A stretch of DNA of 64,000 nt, taken from positions 379,767 to 443,766 of the forward strand of contig VYZI01000119.1 in assembly GCA_013397695.1 (NCBI GenBank), read 5' to 3'. Below, one piece after another: positions 14,196-27,130 of the stretch (position 1 is its first letter; each line of letters starts with the position of its first letter). The notes under the pieces were generated by a model. That model had not been told where the DNA came from and searched no databases. It saw nothing but the letters and a program-made list of their open reading frames with translations. Both the position numbers and the translations under genes were made by a program. The stretch is from Centropus unirufus (Eukaryota > Chordata > Aves > Cuculiformes > Centropidae).

Positions 14196-17100
14196 AGTTC
14201 TTTTAATTTGGCCACCGGGGATGTGTTGAATTTCTGATGCAAATTTCCTAGGAAAGACTACCAGCTTGTTAAAGTTGCTGCTGTAATCCCATGCGTAAGA
14301 GTGTAAGTAAAATAATCAACAAGGATGTACCTTGCTAATCCTATCAGCAGTTGTCAGAGGCCGCACACCCCCACAATCTGTGTCCTGCTGCTGCTACCAT
14401 CTCCATTTCTCCTCAAGAGCAGTTGCAGTATCCTAGACCTTTGTATTTTGCTTCTGCCTTCCTCTTGAGAGGAATGTTGCCCAGTGCTGACATCTGCTGT
14501 ATGCATACCATGGTAATGCAAGATGAACAAACCTTATTATCACCAACATTTTTGTTGCTCTCAGTTTGGCAGGATTTTTTAAATAATGCAGCCAGTTGAT
14601 TGAAAAACAGGCATCAGGAATTTTCCTGTTTGTAAATTCAGCAAAACCTGAGAACCTCCAAAGTGTCTTATCCTGTAGTGGTAGGTATTGACATAGTACC
14701 CATTGTTAGAGAAAATTTGGAAGCTCAGGGGATGAAAAATATCAATTCATCCTCATCTGAATCCAAAGACATGAAGGGTGTAGAGAACAACTACGCTTTA
14801 CTGATAGGCATTTCTAAAATGCCTATTGCATTAAAATAATTGTTAATATACTAAAAAGTGTCTTCACAAACTCGGTAGGAGATTCAATAGGATTATATTA
14901 TAATCTGCCAATGTAAAAGTAAAAGCTGTAAATGTATTTCCAAACATGTTTTAATTACATGTAATATCTTAAATCTTTTCTTTTTCATATTGGCTTTTTA
15001 CCTGTTTGTGTTGGCAATCGAATTGTGTAAATCACATTGCATGGACTGGATTACTCCAACACTCTGAAAACCCTAAGTGATGAAATGTCCAAACAAAATC
15101 ATTCTGACAGCCTAGAGCAAAGTGTTTTCTTTTTCCCGAGGCAGAAAGACACAGCATTTGCATTGCTCAAGATATTTTGTCCTCCCCCCAGGTAATTCTT
15201 CCCTATAAGAGCAGCAAAAGTTATCATAAAGCATATCAGAGGAGGGTGTTGCAGGTGGTCCTCAGACCATTTCTCCACCAGAGCACATTCCAGCCTCTCC
15301 ACTGAAGCAGCACCTTCCATGCCAAATAGGCAGGGAGCCCACACTGAGCTCTTACATCAGTCTGGCCCCTACGCATCCCCAAACAAAACAGTCAAAGTTT
15401 ACAATGTCTGCCAGGCTTATTTACACATTAAAGTGTACAGCTCGTCTATCAGTTTCATTACACAGCTGTGGAGTCCTTGGGGTATACCAAAATAAAATCA
15501 CGGCTGGAGTGAGACTGGGATAGTCTCAGCACCACCAATAACTTACTCGGGTCAAAAACCATATGAGAACAGCTTGATGTCTTTTCTTCTCTTTCTTTTG
15601 GCTTTTAATTACAGATATTTTGGCTGCCTCTACTTTCCTTTTTTATCTGCCTCCTTTCTCTCATATATTTATGATAAGGAGCAGGAGGAGGCATGACTCC
15701 CAGGAGCACAGGACACCCCACACTGTGGAGGGTAGGCAGGAATGAGAAAATGGAGGCCTGGGGATGGCAGCAAACCTCTCCCACAGAGTGAGGTTTGGTA
15801 AGAGGAGTACAGCAGTGCTCTGTCATGGGGCTTAAACAGAAGACAGCATTTGCATCCAATCATGGTCATTAACCTTGCATGCATAAATTTGACCACGAAA
15901 CTTGGCTTAGAAATGGAATCCCCTTGAAGTTCCAAGGGAGTCAGGATCAGGGTTTTGGAAAAGCCTATTTCGAAGGTTGAAATGAAGTTTTGAATTCTTG
16001 AATGCTCAAAATCTGGGAGGTATTTGCATGCAGAAATATTTTTTCAGCTGAAGCAAAATACATAATTATGGTGGTTAGTCCACGGTCAGGCACATTTGTG
16101 TAGGAACTTTTCAATGTGAACAAAGAACTCTGTTCTTCCATTTCAATACTGAAGATGGAACAAGAGTACTTATTATCTTCTCTAGTACACATTGTAGTCA
16201 TTAATTTTTGAAAGCAATGGGACTATATATGCATTTTGGAGGAAGTCCTCCAAGAAGGATTTTTTTCGATTATGGCTAAATGATGTGAGAAGATTTTACA
16301 GAGGCCAAGAGAACCTTTTTTCTGTTGTTGTTCATGAGAATTCTCAGTAGTAGAAACATCCTCTGCCAAGCTAAATGACCTTCCAGTAAACTAAGAAAAT
16401 ATTACACGTAAGGAACTAAAGTCTTGTAGACATCTGAGAAGCTACACAGAGAAAAGTCTTTATATTTTAAGAACACACCCTTTGGCTGAGAAATGTCTGT
16501 GCGCATCTCTGTGTGAAGTATCTGAATAAACTGAAGTGACTGTGAATTCTGTATTTTTTAAAATGTTTTTTGCTGAATATTGTAAAACTTTGAGAGGGTT
16601 CTGTAGAAGTTCCTTTCTTCCTGAAAAAGACGCCACAAGATGGAATCTTCTGATGCTCTAATATTTAATTTTTAAAAAAAAAGAAATTGTAAAGGACAAT
16701 TACTGGACGTAGGGTGGCTGTGAATGGAAAAATGCAACAGGGGCCAAGCAATAAGATTGGCAAGTGTAATGGAATCCTTGGCTTTTATAAATATGCAATC
16801 CACGACATAAAACATTTATATACATGTTTAACTTTATAACTAATCCAGTAAGTATATTGTGCATGTATACATTACATACTTGTAACAAATGCCATGTTTT
16901 AAGGCACATTTTTAACCCTTTCAGAGCAGATTTTTGAATAACATACTTTAAACCACCAAAATCTATTCAGCACACGGTGATAGCTACAAAATATAGGCAC
17001 ATCCCCGTTTCTTTAATTAGGAGACAAAACTTGTATTTTGGTGAGTGATTATGGATTTAAACAAAAATTATGAAAATTCTGGAGGTATTTTATAAATGAG

Positions 17101-18179
17101 AAGGAGGTGTAGATGAGAATCAAATTGTTCTTTGCTACTGCAACTTTTTCTCTCTCTAAATAATGGAGCCCTTAGGTATGCATGCTCAAACACATCTCAT
17201 GTTTTGCACACACACAGGGGTAGTATGTATCCAAGCACGTTTCTTGAATGACATTTCTTATTTCACCCTTTTTTTTCCCTCTGAGCTACCTGTTCAGTGT
17301 TCCTGAATCAAGTTGTTTTAAAAATACTATCACTTTTAAAGTGCTTCAAAGAAGTTCAAGTACCACCTTCCCTGGCAAACACAAAACATCAAATGAATTG
17401 CATTTGGTAGGCGTGCCAAGTGGTAGGGCAAGGCAATGGTCAGCAGATCAACAGGCTAGGGCTGCACAGCATTCGTTTATGCAGAAGCTTCTGCTGGGGT
17501 AAAAGGGATGGGGTTGGTATTGCCCCAGTTCTGCCAGCAGCAGTTCTCAACCCCTGAGTCCCCTCCAGCAAACCAGGCTTTAACAACTTACTGGTCTTGA
17601 GGCTCCTGAGATGGACAATTAGGGTGTTAAAACAAATCTCATTATAGGCTGCTCTGGATTTCAAAATGCAAATGGGAATGGGTGAGGATCAAGTGTGGCC
17701 TCTTGATTCATGCAAGCTGATTTCCAATCCAAGGGGATATTGCCAGGAAACATAGCTATCTATACACTGGTTCAGTATTTTTGTCACAGCTTCCTTATTC
17801 GGCTCTGGATCACCTTCTGTCTTCTAACATGTGTGAATAATATAAATTGTTTGGTTTCCTCTTGGCATTGGCATCTCTTTCAATTTGCAAAGTATTTTCC
17901 TGTGTTACTGATGGACCAGAAGGTTCTACGGTTTTTTTTCAGATGTTTACCAGTGCATCTGCCAGCTTGTACAGTGCCAGGAATGATGGTAGTAGGAGGT
18001 CTGATTGATACAAAAAATTCCGAGACTAAGCCTATACATTGGAAACCAAGGACAGGAGTGGAGACACAAAGAGATGGTTTTTGAAGATGTTCTAACCTGT
18101 CACAGTGAGACAAGGCTTAGCTTGATCACTTCTCTCAGTACAAATATACACTTGCATATGTGTTCCAATATTGATGTTT
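14196..18179. other. Non-coding stretch
   Basis: No family was recognised. It contains a small hairpin at 14804-14826 and an open frame of 124 codons at 17710-18084 (plus strand, true ATG). The frame gives a hydrophobic, cysteine- and phenylalanine-rich peptide that I cannot assign and that may be a chance frame. Confidence 0.55.
14804..14826. repeat. Perfect inverted repeat: 10-bp arms, 3-nt loop
   Basis: ATAGGCATTT (14804-14813) is followed by CTA and the exact reverse complement (14817-14826). No known element was recognised around it. Confidence 0.8.
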
Positions 18180-18940
18180 TCCCACCCTTGGTCAGAAAAT
18201 GTTGGTGTGCAAGAATGAACAACAAGATAACATCAAGTTTCTTGTGAAACTGAAGAAAGCCATTATAGAAAATTTTCAGTTCTTGGCTGAGGCTTACGGT
18301 GAGGAGTGCATGCCTTGTGCACACATGTTTGAATGGCACAAATGATATTCAGAATGCAGCGAAAGGTTGAAAGATTATCATCACCCATGCTGCCTGGGCA
18401 CAGCCGTTATTGATGATAACATCACCAATTGAAATCAATCATTGAAAAAATAAAAAAATAAAAAAAAAATCAAAAAATCAATCATCAATCATTGAAAAAG
18501 AGAAAAATTTGAAAAGGCAGAAGGCTGGGTGCTCAAGCAGTAGCTGAGAAAGTTCATTTGGACAGGGAAAGTGTTTGAAACATTCTAATGGAACAATTGA
18601 ACACAAAATAATTTTGTGAAAAAGTGGTTCCAAACATGCTGTCAGATGAACAAAAAGGATGTCAGAAGGAATTGTGCTTGGACCATTTGTACTGCATTGA
18701 GTATGAACCAGATCTGTAGAATTTGGTAAATACTTGTGATGAAGCTTGGATATTTAGTACATATGATCTGGAAACCAAGTAATAATCAGTGCAGTGGAAG
18801 TCAGTAATATTTCCAAGATCATAAAGGGTACACGTTTTTTGCTGTATCCTCACACAATGCCTTGCAGTGACATTTTCTAGGTAATTGACCCCTGGATTTT
18901 GCCACACAAGACAGTCAAACACATTTGAGTCCCTCAGTGT
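18180..18940 (+). mobile_element. Decayed mariner-like (Tc1/mariner) transposase
   Basis: The plus strand encodes a broken mariner transposase. The N-terminal helix-turn-helix part is clear from 18217 (EQQDNIKFLVKLKK, then EAYGEEC and FEWHK), with the expected initiator ATG position reading AAT at 18214-18216. A TGA stop follows FEWHK at 18343-18345. The middle part is readable in shifted frames (VAEKVHLDRESV, then VVPNMLSDEQKG). The first catalytic aspartate lies in CDEAW (the GDETW position, Asp codon 18738-18740). Stops and frameshifts follow, and I could not place the second and third catalytic aspartates with confidence. No terminal inverted repeats or TA duplications were identified. 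This is an inactive fossil; the exact mariner subfamily is not determined. Confidence 0.85.
18434..18499 (+). repeat. A-rich insertion bounded by 16-bp direct repeats, inside the mariner relic
   Basis: ATCAATCATTGAAAAA occurs at 18434-18449 and again at 18484-18499, separated by an A-rich tract. Only the second copy flows into the expected transposase sequence, so about 50 bp appear to have been added. This is most simply a slippage-generated duplication plus A-tract growth after the transposon became inactive. Confidence 0.75.
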
Positions 18941-21389
18941 AAACCATTTGAAACACCTTTTAAGCCAATAATATTAAGTCATTTACTCAGAATACAGGAG
19001 GGATATGGTTTAAAACATATTAATCTTTCTACTTCTACATGTAGAATTCTAGCACAGAGCACTTCAGAGCAATATCTCTCTTTGAATTCATCTTGTTAAA
19101 TTTAGAGACTAGAGAAGATCCTTATCCCAGTTATGAAAGGTTTGAAGTATTTCAAAATCTGAAGATGAGAATTTTTTGCTTCAAATCATTTCATTGAATA
19201 TCAGTTTTAAACACACCCACTTGCTCTGAGGTTCTATAAAAAATCCAATTGTTTCGTTTACTGGCAAACATTTTACTGGCAAATTAACTTCTCTAATAAT
19301 ATGCCATGAATTGAGCAAAACAATCATCAGAAAGCAGGTTTTCTGAAAATTAGTTATTAAACTATGTTGCCAGTATCTTTAGAATGATATTCTTAAAAAC
19401 TGTAATTTTACATGCCTGCATGAATGCACAGCTAAATAAGATAAATCAATATTGTGGGGATTTAAAAACATCACAGTTGTAGATCAGTGTCAAACACAAA
19501 ATTTAAATACTGATCACTTGCCACATCATTGAAACCACATGGCCAGCAATTCTTCCTTATGAATAACAGAGGATATAAGTATGGAGCTTCTGGTTTCTGA
19601 TAATATGATAAGATACTACATTTTCATTTGTGTCAAGCACTATAGGCAAGAAGCATATATACCTAAATGACTAATGGAGGCAGAGGAAAACTAGGAAATC
19701 TATAAAGGTAGGAGTCACAAAACAAGAAAGTGGGAGAAAGAACTGGGAGAAGTATCCAGTATAATCCAATGTTCCTATCAGTCATACTGACCTGTTCACA
19801 AACTTATAAATTATGTCAGCCTGTGAAAATGGATTGCTTCACTTTCTAGGTAAGTCAGTGATATGTGAGTTCACGAAAACAATGCTTTTATAATAGCCAT
19901 TAATCTTCATGGCAAAAAATACTCTATGAGCTCTGGAATGCACTACATCCATTCTCCTCTGAAATTTCATCTTTGTTCCTAGTAATTACCATCTGTTTCT
20001 AATTTATGACTTTCTGTGTTAGTGGCAAAGATTATTCAAGCTTCTGTAGACAATATGAGCTAAGATAGTTAATGTATTTTTATCTAGTAAGGCTATATTT
20101 CTAAAAACAATAAATAAAATTTAGCTTGTAAAGCAGAATACAATGTTCTTCTGCTGATGCCAGTTTAAATAAAAACAAGAAAAGGAGACCATTTACAGAT
20201 CTTGCTGCGAGCAGCCCATACATTCTACTTGTATGTATATCATTTACAAAAAGTCCTCATAGAAGCAACTTTGTTCATAAAGAACAAAAGAAAATAAAAT
20301 CCCTTTATCAACACTTTTTTCCAGCACATGCAATTAATTAATGTCAATAGCAAAGGAGCCAAATTCAGTCTTCTTAGAAAATATTGGACACTTATTGAGA
20401 AAACTCCAAGATTTGCACTTTCTGATCTTGAGTCGTTGAATTAAATTGAGCATGTCAGAATCTATATTTTAGCATAAATCACATTGCTTAAGGATCACAC
20501 TGCAGCAGCTTTGAGATAAAGGCTTCAACTTTTTTACTGACTGATATGTTGAATCCAGCTCTGAGGAAAATATAACCCCTCAAATAGTTGCTTGCTTCCC
20601 TGCAGATTGCAGAGATTCTAATTATTAAAGAAAACATTTCAAAAATATGAACACCATAGTTTTGGAAGAATAGGTGGGGGGATTTTTCCCTTGAATACAG
20701 CAGGCCAGTAGTTCCAGAAAAAACCCCAAACCAACATTTCCTCTATCCAATGAGCAGAGAATCCATGCTACCCTGGCATGTTTGATAATTTGGGGTAAGA
20801 TACAAACCCCAACAAAATAAATGGAAAAAAAATCCAATGGCTAATTTACCAGTTGGCTCGGCTGAGCCTGTCTAGTCCAGTTATCTTATGACATCTGTAA
20901 CCTTTAATTCACACACACCAAAAAAAAGAGACAATAAAAGACAGAACAATGTCATAGTCAAGTTGACAAGAATTTCCTTGTTCTTACAGATGTATTCCTT
21001 TTATATATGCTAGAATGCCACGACTGCCCTGTTTGATGGTATTCTGCCCAGAATGCCCCTTGCCTCCCATGAAGCAAAGAGCTCCAGGGCCTTCTGCAGG
21101 ATGCTTTCCTCTGGCAGCACTTTCCAGTGCTCTGCAGCACAGAAATATTGCTCTTTGGATCAAGGCATGATGAGTAAGATGGATAATATGTGTGGGTAGG
21201 AACATAACAGGTATTTGCCGGCCAACATATTTTGCTTATTGGTCCCAGTTTGACAATAAGATTATCTTAAACTGATGCCAAAGCATCAGCTTATCTTGGC
21301 TTTTCTTTGAATTGGGATCTGCATAGTATATCTTTGGAGAATTACAACTGTAGATAAAAACGTTGTTTGTTCGGTTCTTTTAATTGTGG
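18941..21389. other. Non-coding stretch
   Basis: AT-rich unique sequence. No gene, RNA gene or transposon was recognised. Confidence 0.6.
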
Positions 21390-21640
21390 ACCATGAATAC
21401 ATCAAGAGATTAAATAACAAGGAAAGAGAAGGGATATCTAAGTTAAAGAATAATGTTGGCGCAAGAACTATCATGCATAAACCAGCCAGAAAGTTGCTCT
21501 GGAAACCATAATTCAAATAATCAAAGCAATGCTATTCTGTAATTATTATACTTTCCGGGGGCTGTAGGATGGACTAGAAAAATAACCAATTTTAAGATAA
21601 ATTTATGAACAGGATTAGATACAGCGGTTTCTGAAGTATT
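21390..21640 (+). mobile_element. Old CR1/L3-like LINE remnant, C-terminal coding part
   Basis: The plus strand resembles the region just downstream of the RT in old CR1/L3-like elements shared by birds, turtles and crocodilians. The order of matched blocks is as expected: an ATGAATACATCAAGAG-type block, then AATGTTGGCGCAAGAAC, and later TAAATTTATGAACAGGATTA. Divergence is heavy and no continuous frame survives. The 3' terminus is not recognisable. Confidence 0.6.
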
Positions 21641-24319
21641 GGGGCACTTGAATCAATGACACAAGAAGTACTTTCCAGTGCTGGATCATAATATCATAAA
21701 TTAAACTACTCCTGCTCTACTTCTTTCAAGTAGCAGCATGGAGCAAGAAATTAATTTCATGTCTCTATAGTCATTTCTCTGTTATCAACTATGCTTTGAG
21801 ATTAAATTATCTTGGATGATGGTAGTGGAACATACTGGCCAGACCAGATTAAGGATGAATCTGGCAGAAACTTTTGTTGAGCTTCCTGCATCCAAATCCC
21901 AAGCAAGTAAGTTCTGACTTCCAGTGTTGGGCTCCTGAATATTGCAGGCTTCAAGGAAACTTAACGTGGGCAAAAGACTCCATAAGGGCATGGAACAAGT
22001 ACCCCACTTAATACACTGCCCCACTTGAAAATGCTGGAGAGCCTCATGTGTGGATCTAGGCAGCTCTCCAGGACTGAGCTTCCTAACTCTGACTTACTGC
22101 CAGTCATGCCAGACCCTGATTAACGTGATGAACAACAACCCAGCCTTGTCTGTGTTTCCTACTTTCCGCTCTGCATTGCAGGAGGTGGTTTTGGCCTGAA
22201 TCAGATCTGCACTTGACCTACTTGTGTGTAGCTACCAGGCTGTAATAAACCCTTCCAAAACACAGCCTGTTAGAAAGAGGGAAGGCAGACCCCAGAGGCT
22301 AAAAAACACCTGGGCCCTTTGCAGGCTGTTCTTGTGTCCAGTGAGTAGCTGTGGGAACTGATTGTTTCGCTGCCCACTGATAATAACATGCTTACGACGA
22401 ATATGATCTATTGCTGATACAGGACAGAGTCTTTGTTCCCCTGCTCCAAATCATTCTGTTACTCTGATCCCCTTCTACCCTTAACAATCTTATTTCATTC
22501 AGGACATAGGATGCATGGATGCACAGACAGACGATGTGTAGCCAATATACATAAACATCCTGTATTTTTCTCCACTGTCTATCCTGGGAAAATGAAATTG
22601 TGAGTTCTTTTGAAGCATTATTTTTTATGTCTACTCAGCCACAGAAGGACACCTGTCAAAGAAGGTTTCACATATGTGGCTTACATTTGCAACATTGTAA
22701 ATCTCTGACTATCTGAACACAGAATATGCTGGAGAATCTGAGTCCTCCCATACCCTTCATCCCCTAACTGTTCTCTCAGTTTGCTTTCAGTTAGTTTTGA
22801 TCAAAAGTTCAGGAGAATTTCCTTCTGTCAGAAAACTCTTTTACTGTTTTTAAAGGTTTGCTCTACAAAGGAGAATAAAACCCTTTATTTTAAAAATATT
22901 TCTTTTTAAGTAGCTTTTGCTTTCACATACTCAGTGCTACTGTGTGGATGAAGGTGCCTGGAAGCCTTGAGATCCTTGGCCGTTGGACCATAAGATAGAT
23001 GCTGGACGCCCAGAAATTCCTGGCCCTTTCATATGGCAGAAATCCTTGTGAAATATGAATCATAGAAATGCAGAGCTCCTGAACATGATCTGACAAAAGA
23101 AATAGTTTTTCTGGCAGAAGTCCCAGCTGGGTATATTTTAACTGGCAATTCAAGGCACTGGTCTGAACTGTCCAAGACAACAGGTGACCATCTCTCTGGT
23201 CAAGATCCACAGAGCTATCTATTCATGGGCCTAAAACTGAAGAGCAGGTCTATATTTCTCTCCCTGGAAAAGCAGGTACTTAAAAGTAGTGAACTGGAAA
23301 TGTTAGGGAAAGACAATAGTTGGACATGCTCCTCCCTGGAGCTGAGCATCCTCTTGTGAAGTCAGGAGTGCTAACTCTGGCAAATAACCTCCTTGTCCCA
23401 GGTCATGGACATAATTTCCCTCTTGCCTCAAGGAGCTCCTACTTACTAGAGGAGCACCTTTAAACCATTCTCAGGATTGCAGAGTAAGGGCAATCTCCAG
23501 TGATTCACAAAAAGAAAATTAACAACTAAGTGAGTGAAGATGGGGTTATCCTGCACAATGAAAGGAAGGAGAATGGTGTCTGTAATTCCTTGTTGTTACT
23601 TCATGGGTCTTCTGCCACTCTGTCATTTGCAATTGCTTCCATCCTGGGAAGGTCAGAAAATCCCAGAATGTGTCTCCAAGGGTTATTAATGCCTGATAAA
23701 ATCTAATTGCTGGGGCTATTCTCATGCAGGTAAGGTTTAGCTGAATCAAAGTTTAGCTGAGTGAGAATTCAGTGCTACAATAGGACAAGATTTGCAAAAG
23801 ATACCTTCTTTGTTTCCTCCAGCTAGGATGTGAGCTTTACATCTGTGACCTGAAATTAGTAGATCAAGGGAATAATCAAGGCATTCTTCTCTGTTGGCTA
23901 AATAATAAATTGGTGAAGCTAATTTTTTTTAAACAGATCTGACAGTTTCTTATAAATTTCCACAAGGAGGAATTTTAGCATGTGTGTCTAACTGGCTTCA
24001 TCTTTGATAACTCATGAAAAATGATAGGTAGATGATTACCAGTTGGTGCCAGCATCAGCATTTTTTCTTTTCCTAGAGGCTGAAGATTTAAGATTTTTTT
24101 CATCAGAATGATTTATAGAAGGATTTATGGATACTGAAAAGTTTGCCTCACCTGTATTATTTTTCTGTGTCTCAGGAATTTTATTTTTAACTAACTTTTT
24201 AAAAAATATAAAAGTAGTGAGGACTTCTTCCTGAAGTCCATGAGACCACTCATGGACATTAGAGAGAATATATTAAGAAACAGGACAAACAAACAGTTGG
24301 GCACTTGCAGAGGAATCAA
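21641..24319. other. Non-coding stretch, partly GC-richer
   Basis: No gene was recognised. Parts such as 22040-22330 and 22920-23470 are somewhat richer in G+C than the rest. The minus strand at 22923-23210 is open for 95 codons, without a true ATG at its start and without resemblance to a family I know. Confidence 0.5.
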
Positions 24320-25440
24320 ATCTCAACTTCAGTTCCTGGAAGAGTACTGGAACACTAAACAACTAAAGTATTTGTAACCATTTAGAAGATAACATAGAGT
24401 TAAGTAAGAGCCAATGCAGTCTTGTTGAGAATAAACCTCCCCAAACTAGCTTCACTTCTACTTATGATGGAGTAGGACGCCTTGTGGACAGAAGAGAGTC
24501 AACAGTTGCCAGATACCTCTTGAATTTGTTCAGAATTTCTACAGTCTCTCATATAATATACTTATAAGCAATTTTAAGAAATAGGGTCTTAGTAAACTAC
24601 AGTAACATTAGTCTAAAACTAAAGCATTATCGTGAATAGAATTATGTATGTCTTAGAGCCAGTGTATGTGTTCGGACAGAGAACAGTATTATTCTTTTTA
24701 TGGATAGCACCAAGTTGGGATGACCCTCAAGCATACCAGAAGACAGTAGTCAAACCTCAAAAACTGGAAGTGTAGTCCAAAAATTAGGATAGAGGTTGAC
24801 AAAGATACTCAGACATATAGAAAAGTCTGTAACTAATATGATCAACAGCTTGGGTAGCAATTCTTCAGGAAAAGCTCAGTGTGGTAAACTATACCACAAA
24901 CATTGCAAGAAAAAATCAATGTCATGTGGCTTGGGAAATGGGCAAATATTCTGAGATATATAAACAACATTTCAGTTATAAAATATGCCTATTCAATATG
25001 ATAAAACTGCGGCAGGAACAAAATGTTATGTTTTTGAGGTCTTTATATGTATAGATCATTTGGAAAAAGTACAAAGAATAATAATAATCAGAGATCTAGA
25101 AAGTATAGCCTATGAAAAAAAAGGTCAAAGGAATTTGTAGTGTTTAGACTGCAGAAAGGGTGGCTGCAGGTGGTGAAAACACTCTTTAAATAAGTAAATA
25201 AGTAATAAATTGCACAAACTGTTCTGTCTTTAGCCTGCTGGGATTGTAGGCACTGTAGCTTAGATCCTAGTGATGAAACCCTGTTAGTGAGCAGAGTGAG
25301 GACTTTTAACAGGCTGTCTGAGGACATTGTGGACTCTCTGCCACTGCATATTTTGAAGACTAGATTTAGACAATCATCCACCAAAAATGGTTTGGATGTA
25401 TTCAGTCCTCTTTTGGCAAAGGACTTAGTGACTCCAAGAG
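24320..25440 (+). mobile_element. Old CR1/L3-like LINE remnant, RT domain to near the 3' end
   Basis: About 1.1 kb on the plus strand follows, block by block, the RT half of an old CR1/L3-like element. It starts with a CATTTAGAAGATAA block near 24380. The AGAGCCAATGCAGTCTTGTT stretch (about 24410-24430) precedes the RT finger region. The catalytic region is degraded to GATAGCACCAAGTTGGG (24703-24719). The thumb-region block GGAAAAAGTACAAAG.. follows at about 25062, and DIVDSLPLHILKTRFRQ-like residues near 25320-25370. No frame is intact. The copy has lost the terminal repeat. It is clearly older than the copies at 26038 and 49588. Confidence 0.75.
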
Positions 25441-26037
25441 GTTTCTTTAATTCTGTTTACTATGGGTTGTGATAAATGCAATATGAAAATAAAACACTGT
25501 TTTGATCCTTTAAATTCAATATGTGGAGTGTTCTGAAACAGGAGGTTTTCACAGTATCATGTTGCTAAAGAGACCACATTTGAGGCAAGGAAAATGAGGC
25601 AATTGAAAACATCTAAAGTGTCTGTAGTACCTGCTGTATTACACTTACAAAGAAAACTAAATGTTCCCAAACTAAAGAGTAGGTCACATAGTTTCCTTAG
25701 TTCATTTGGGTGTCACTTTCAATGAGAAGTTAAGTATCACATACTTAGTGGTAGTTTCTTACGAATTTCTGGGATTTTATTAACCATTGGTAATATTTGG
25801 ACTGTGTTGGTCAGGTAATGCCCTGTAAAAAGGATTCACCACCCCAAGAGCATAAATTCCCACAATATTAATGGGAAGTCTCTTGCTCAATTTTTCACTC
25901 AATTTTTTAAATACATTTTCATAAACACCTCAGCATAGAGTGCAAATGTTGATGATTATTGCATCTTTAATAAAAGTAAAATAAAAGTAAAAAACTTTAT
26001 CACAGCCCATAGGAAACAGAATTAAAGAATAAGTATT
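25441..26037. other. Non-coding stretch between an old and a younger CR1
   Basis: AT-rich sequence with no recognisable gene. It includes a short AAATAAAAGTAA-type duplication near 25970-25992. Confidence 0.6.
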
Positions 26038-27130
26038 TACAAAGGGGAAATCATGTTACACCAACCTGACAGGCTCCTATTCTGAGATGACTGACTTAGT
26101 GGACAAAGTGAGAGCAATCGGTATTTTTCACTTTGACTTTGGTAAGGCTTTCAACACTCACTGTCTTTCATAACTTTCCCACTGACAAACCGATGAAGTA
26201 CAAACTAGGTAAGAGGACAGTGAGTAGGACAGAAAACTGGCTGAAGTGTTAAGCTCAAAGGGTTGTAATCAGAAGCACAAAGTCCAGCTGGAGGCCAATA
26301 ACTTAGATTGATATTGGGGCTAGTACTGTAGACCTCCTCAAGGGACAGAGCACACCTCCAGCAAGTCTGCAGCTAACGCAAAACTAGGAGGAGTGGCTAA
26401 TATACCAGACAGGGTATGCTGTCATTCAAAGGGGCCTTGACAAGCTGAAGATAATGAAGATAATTGGCAGGGATCTTGCCAAGTTCATAAACTGCAAATA
26501 CAAATTCTTGACCATGCATAAGAACGACCCCAGGCACCAGGATATGCTGAGGGTGCCCAGATGGAAAGCAGCTTCACAGGAAAAGACTGGAGGTCATGGA
26601 GGGCATCAGCTTGACTGTGAGCCAGCAATGAGCCCTATTGATCAGTGTTCTGGGCTACATTAGGAAGGCAGGTCAAGGAAGGTGTTCCTTGCTGTCTGCT
26701 CAGTGCTGGTCAGACCCATCTGGTCCGCTGTGTTCATTTCTGGGCTCCTCAGTGCAATGCGGAGGCCAGTGAAAGGCCACTAAGATGATTAAGGAATTGG
26801 AACATCTCTCCTGTGAGGAAAGGCTGACTGAGCTGGCACTGTTCAGCCTGGAGAAGAGATGGTTAAGAGGGACTTATATCACTGTGTACAAATGGCTGAA
26901 GGGCCAATGTATAGAAGGCAGAGCTGGGTTTTTTTCCGTGACAAGAGAGACCGGGAACAAACTGAAACACAAGTTTCCTCCTGATCTTCAGGGGAAACAT
27001 TTTTCTTGATGATGTCTGAGCACTGGCACAGGGTGACTGTGGTGTCTGCACCAAGGAAATATTCAAACCTGACTAGATATGGTCCTGATTAAGATGATCT
27101 AATTGCCTTTGTTCTGAGCTACATGGTTGA
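26038..27130 (+). mobile_element. CR1 LINE remnant, RT domain to C-terminus
   Basis: The plus strand covers CR1 ORF2 from the TNLTGSYSEMTDLVD block through FHFDFGKAFNT (the family's YLDFSKAFDT, which carries the first catalytic Asp) and the QRVVI..SSW block. It continues through a degraded FADD region (SKSAANAKLGG, near 26365-26395) and the C-terminal EELEHLSCEERLTEL/LFSLEKRWLRG part, with ITVYKWLKG near 26880-26900. Stops and frameshifts break every part. The 3' UTR fades out around 27130 and the terminal ATTCTATG repeat is not visible, so the 3' limit is approximate. Confidence 0.9.
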
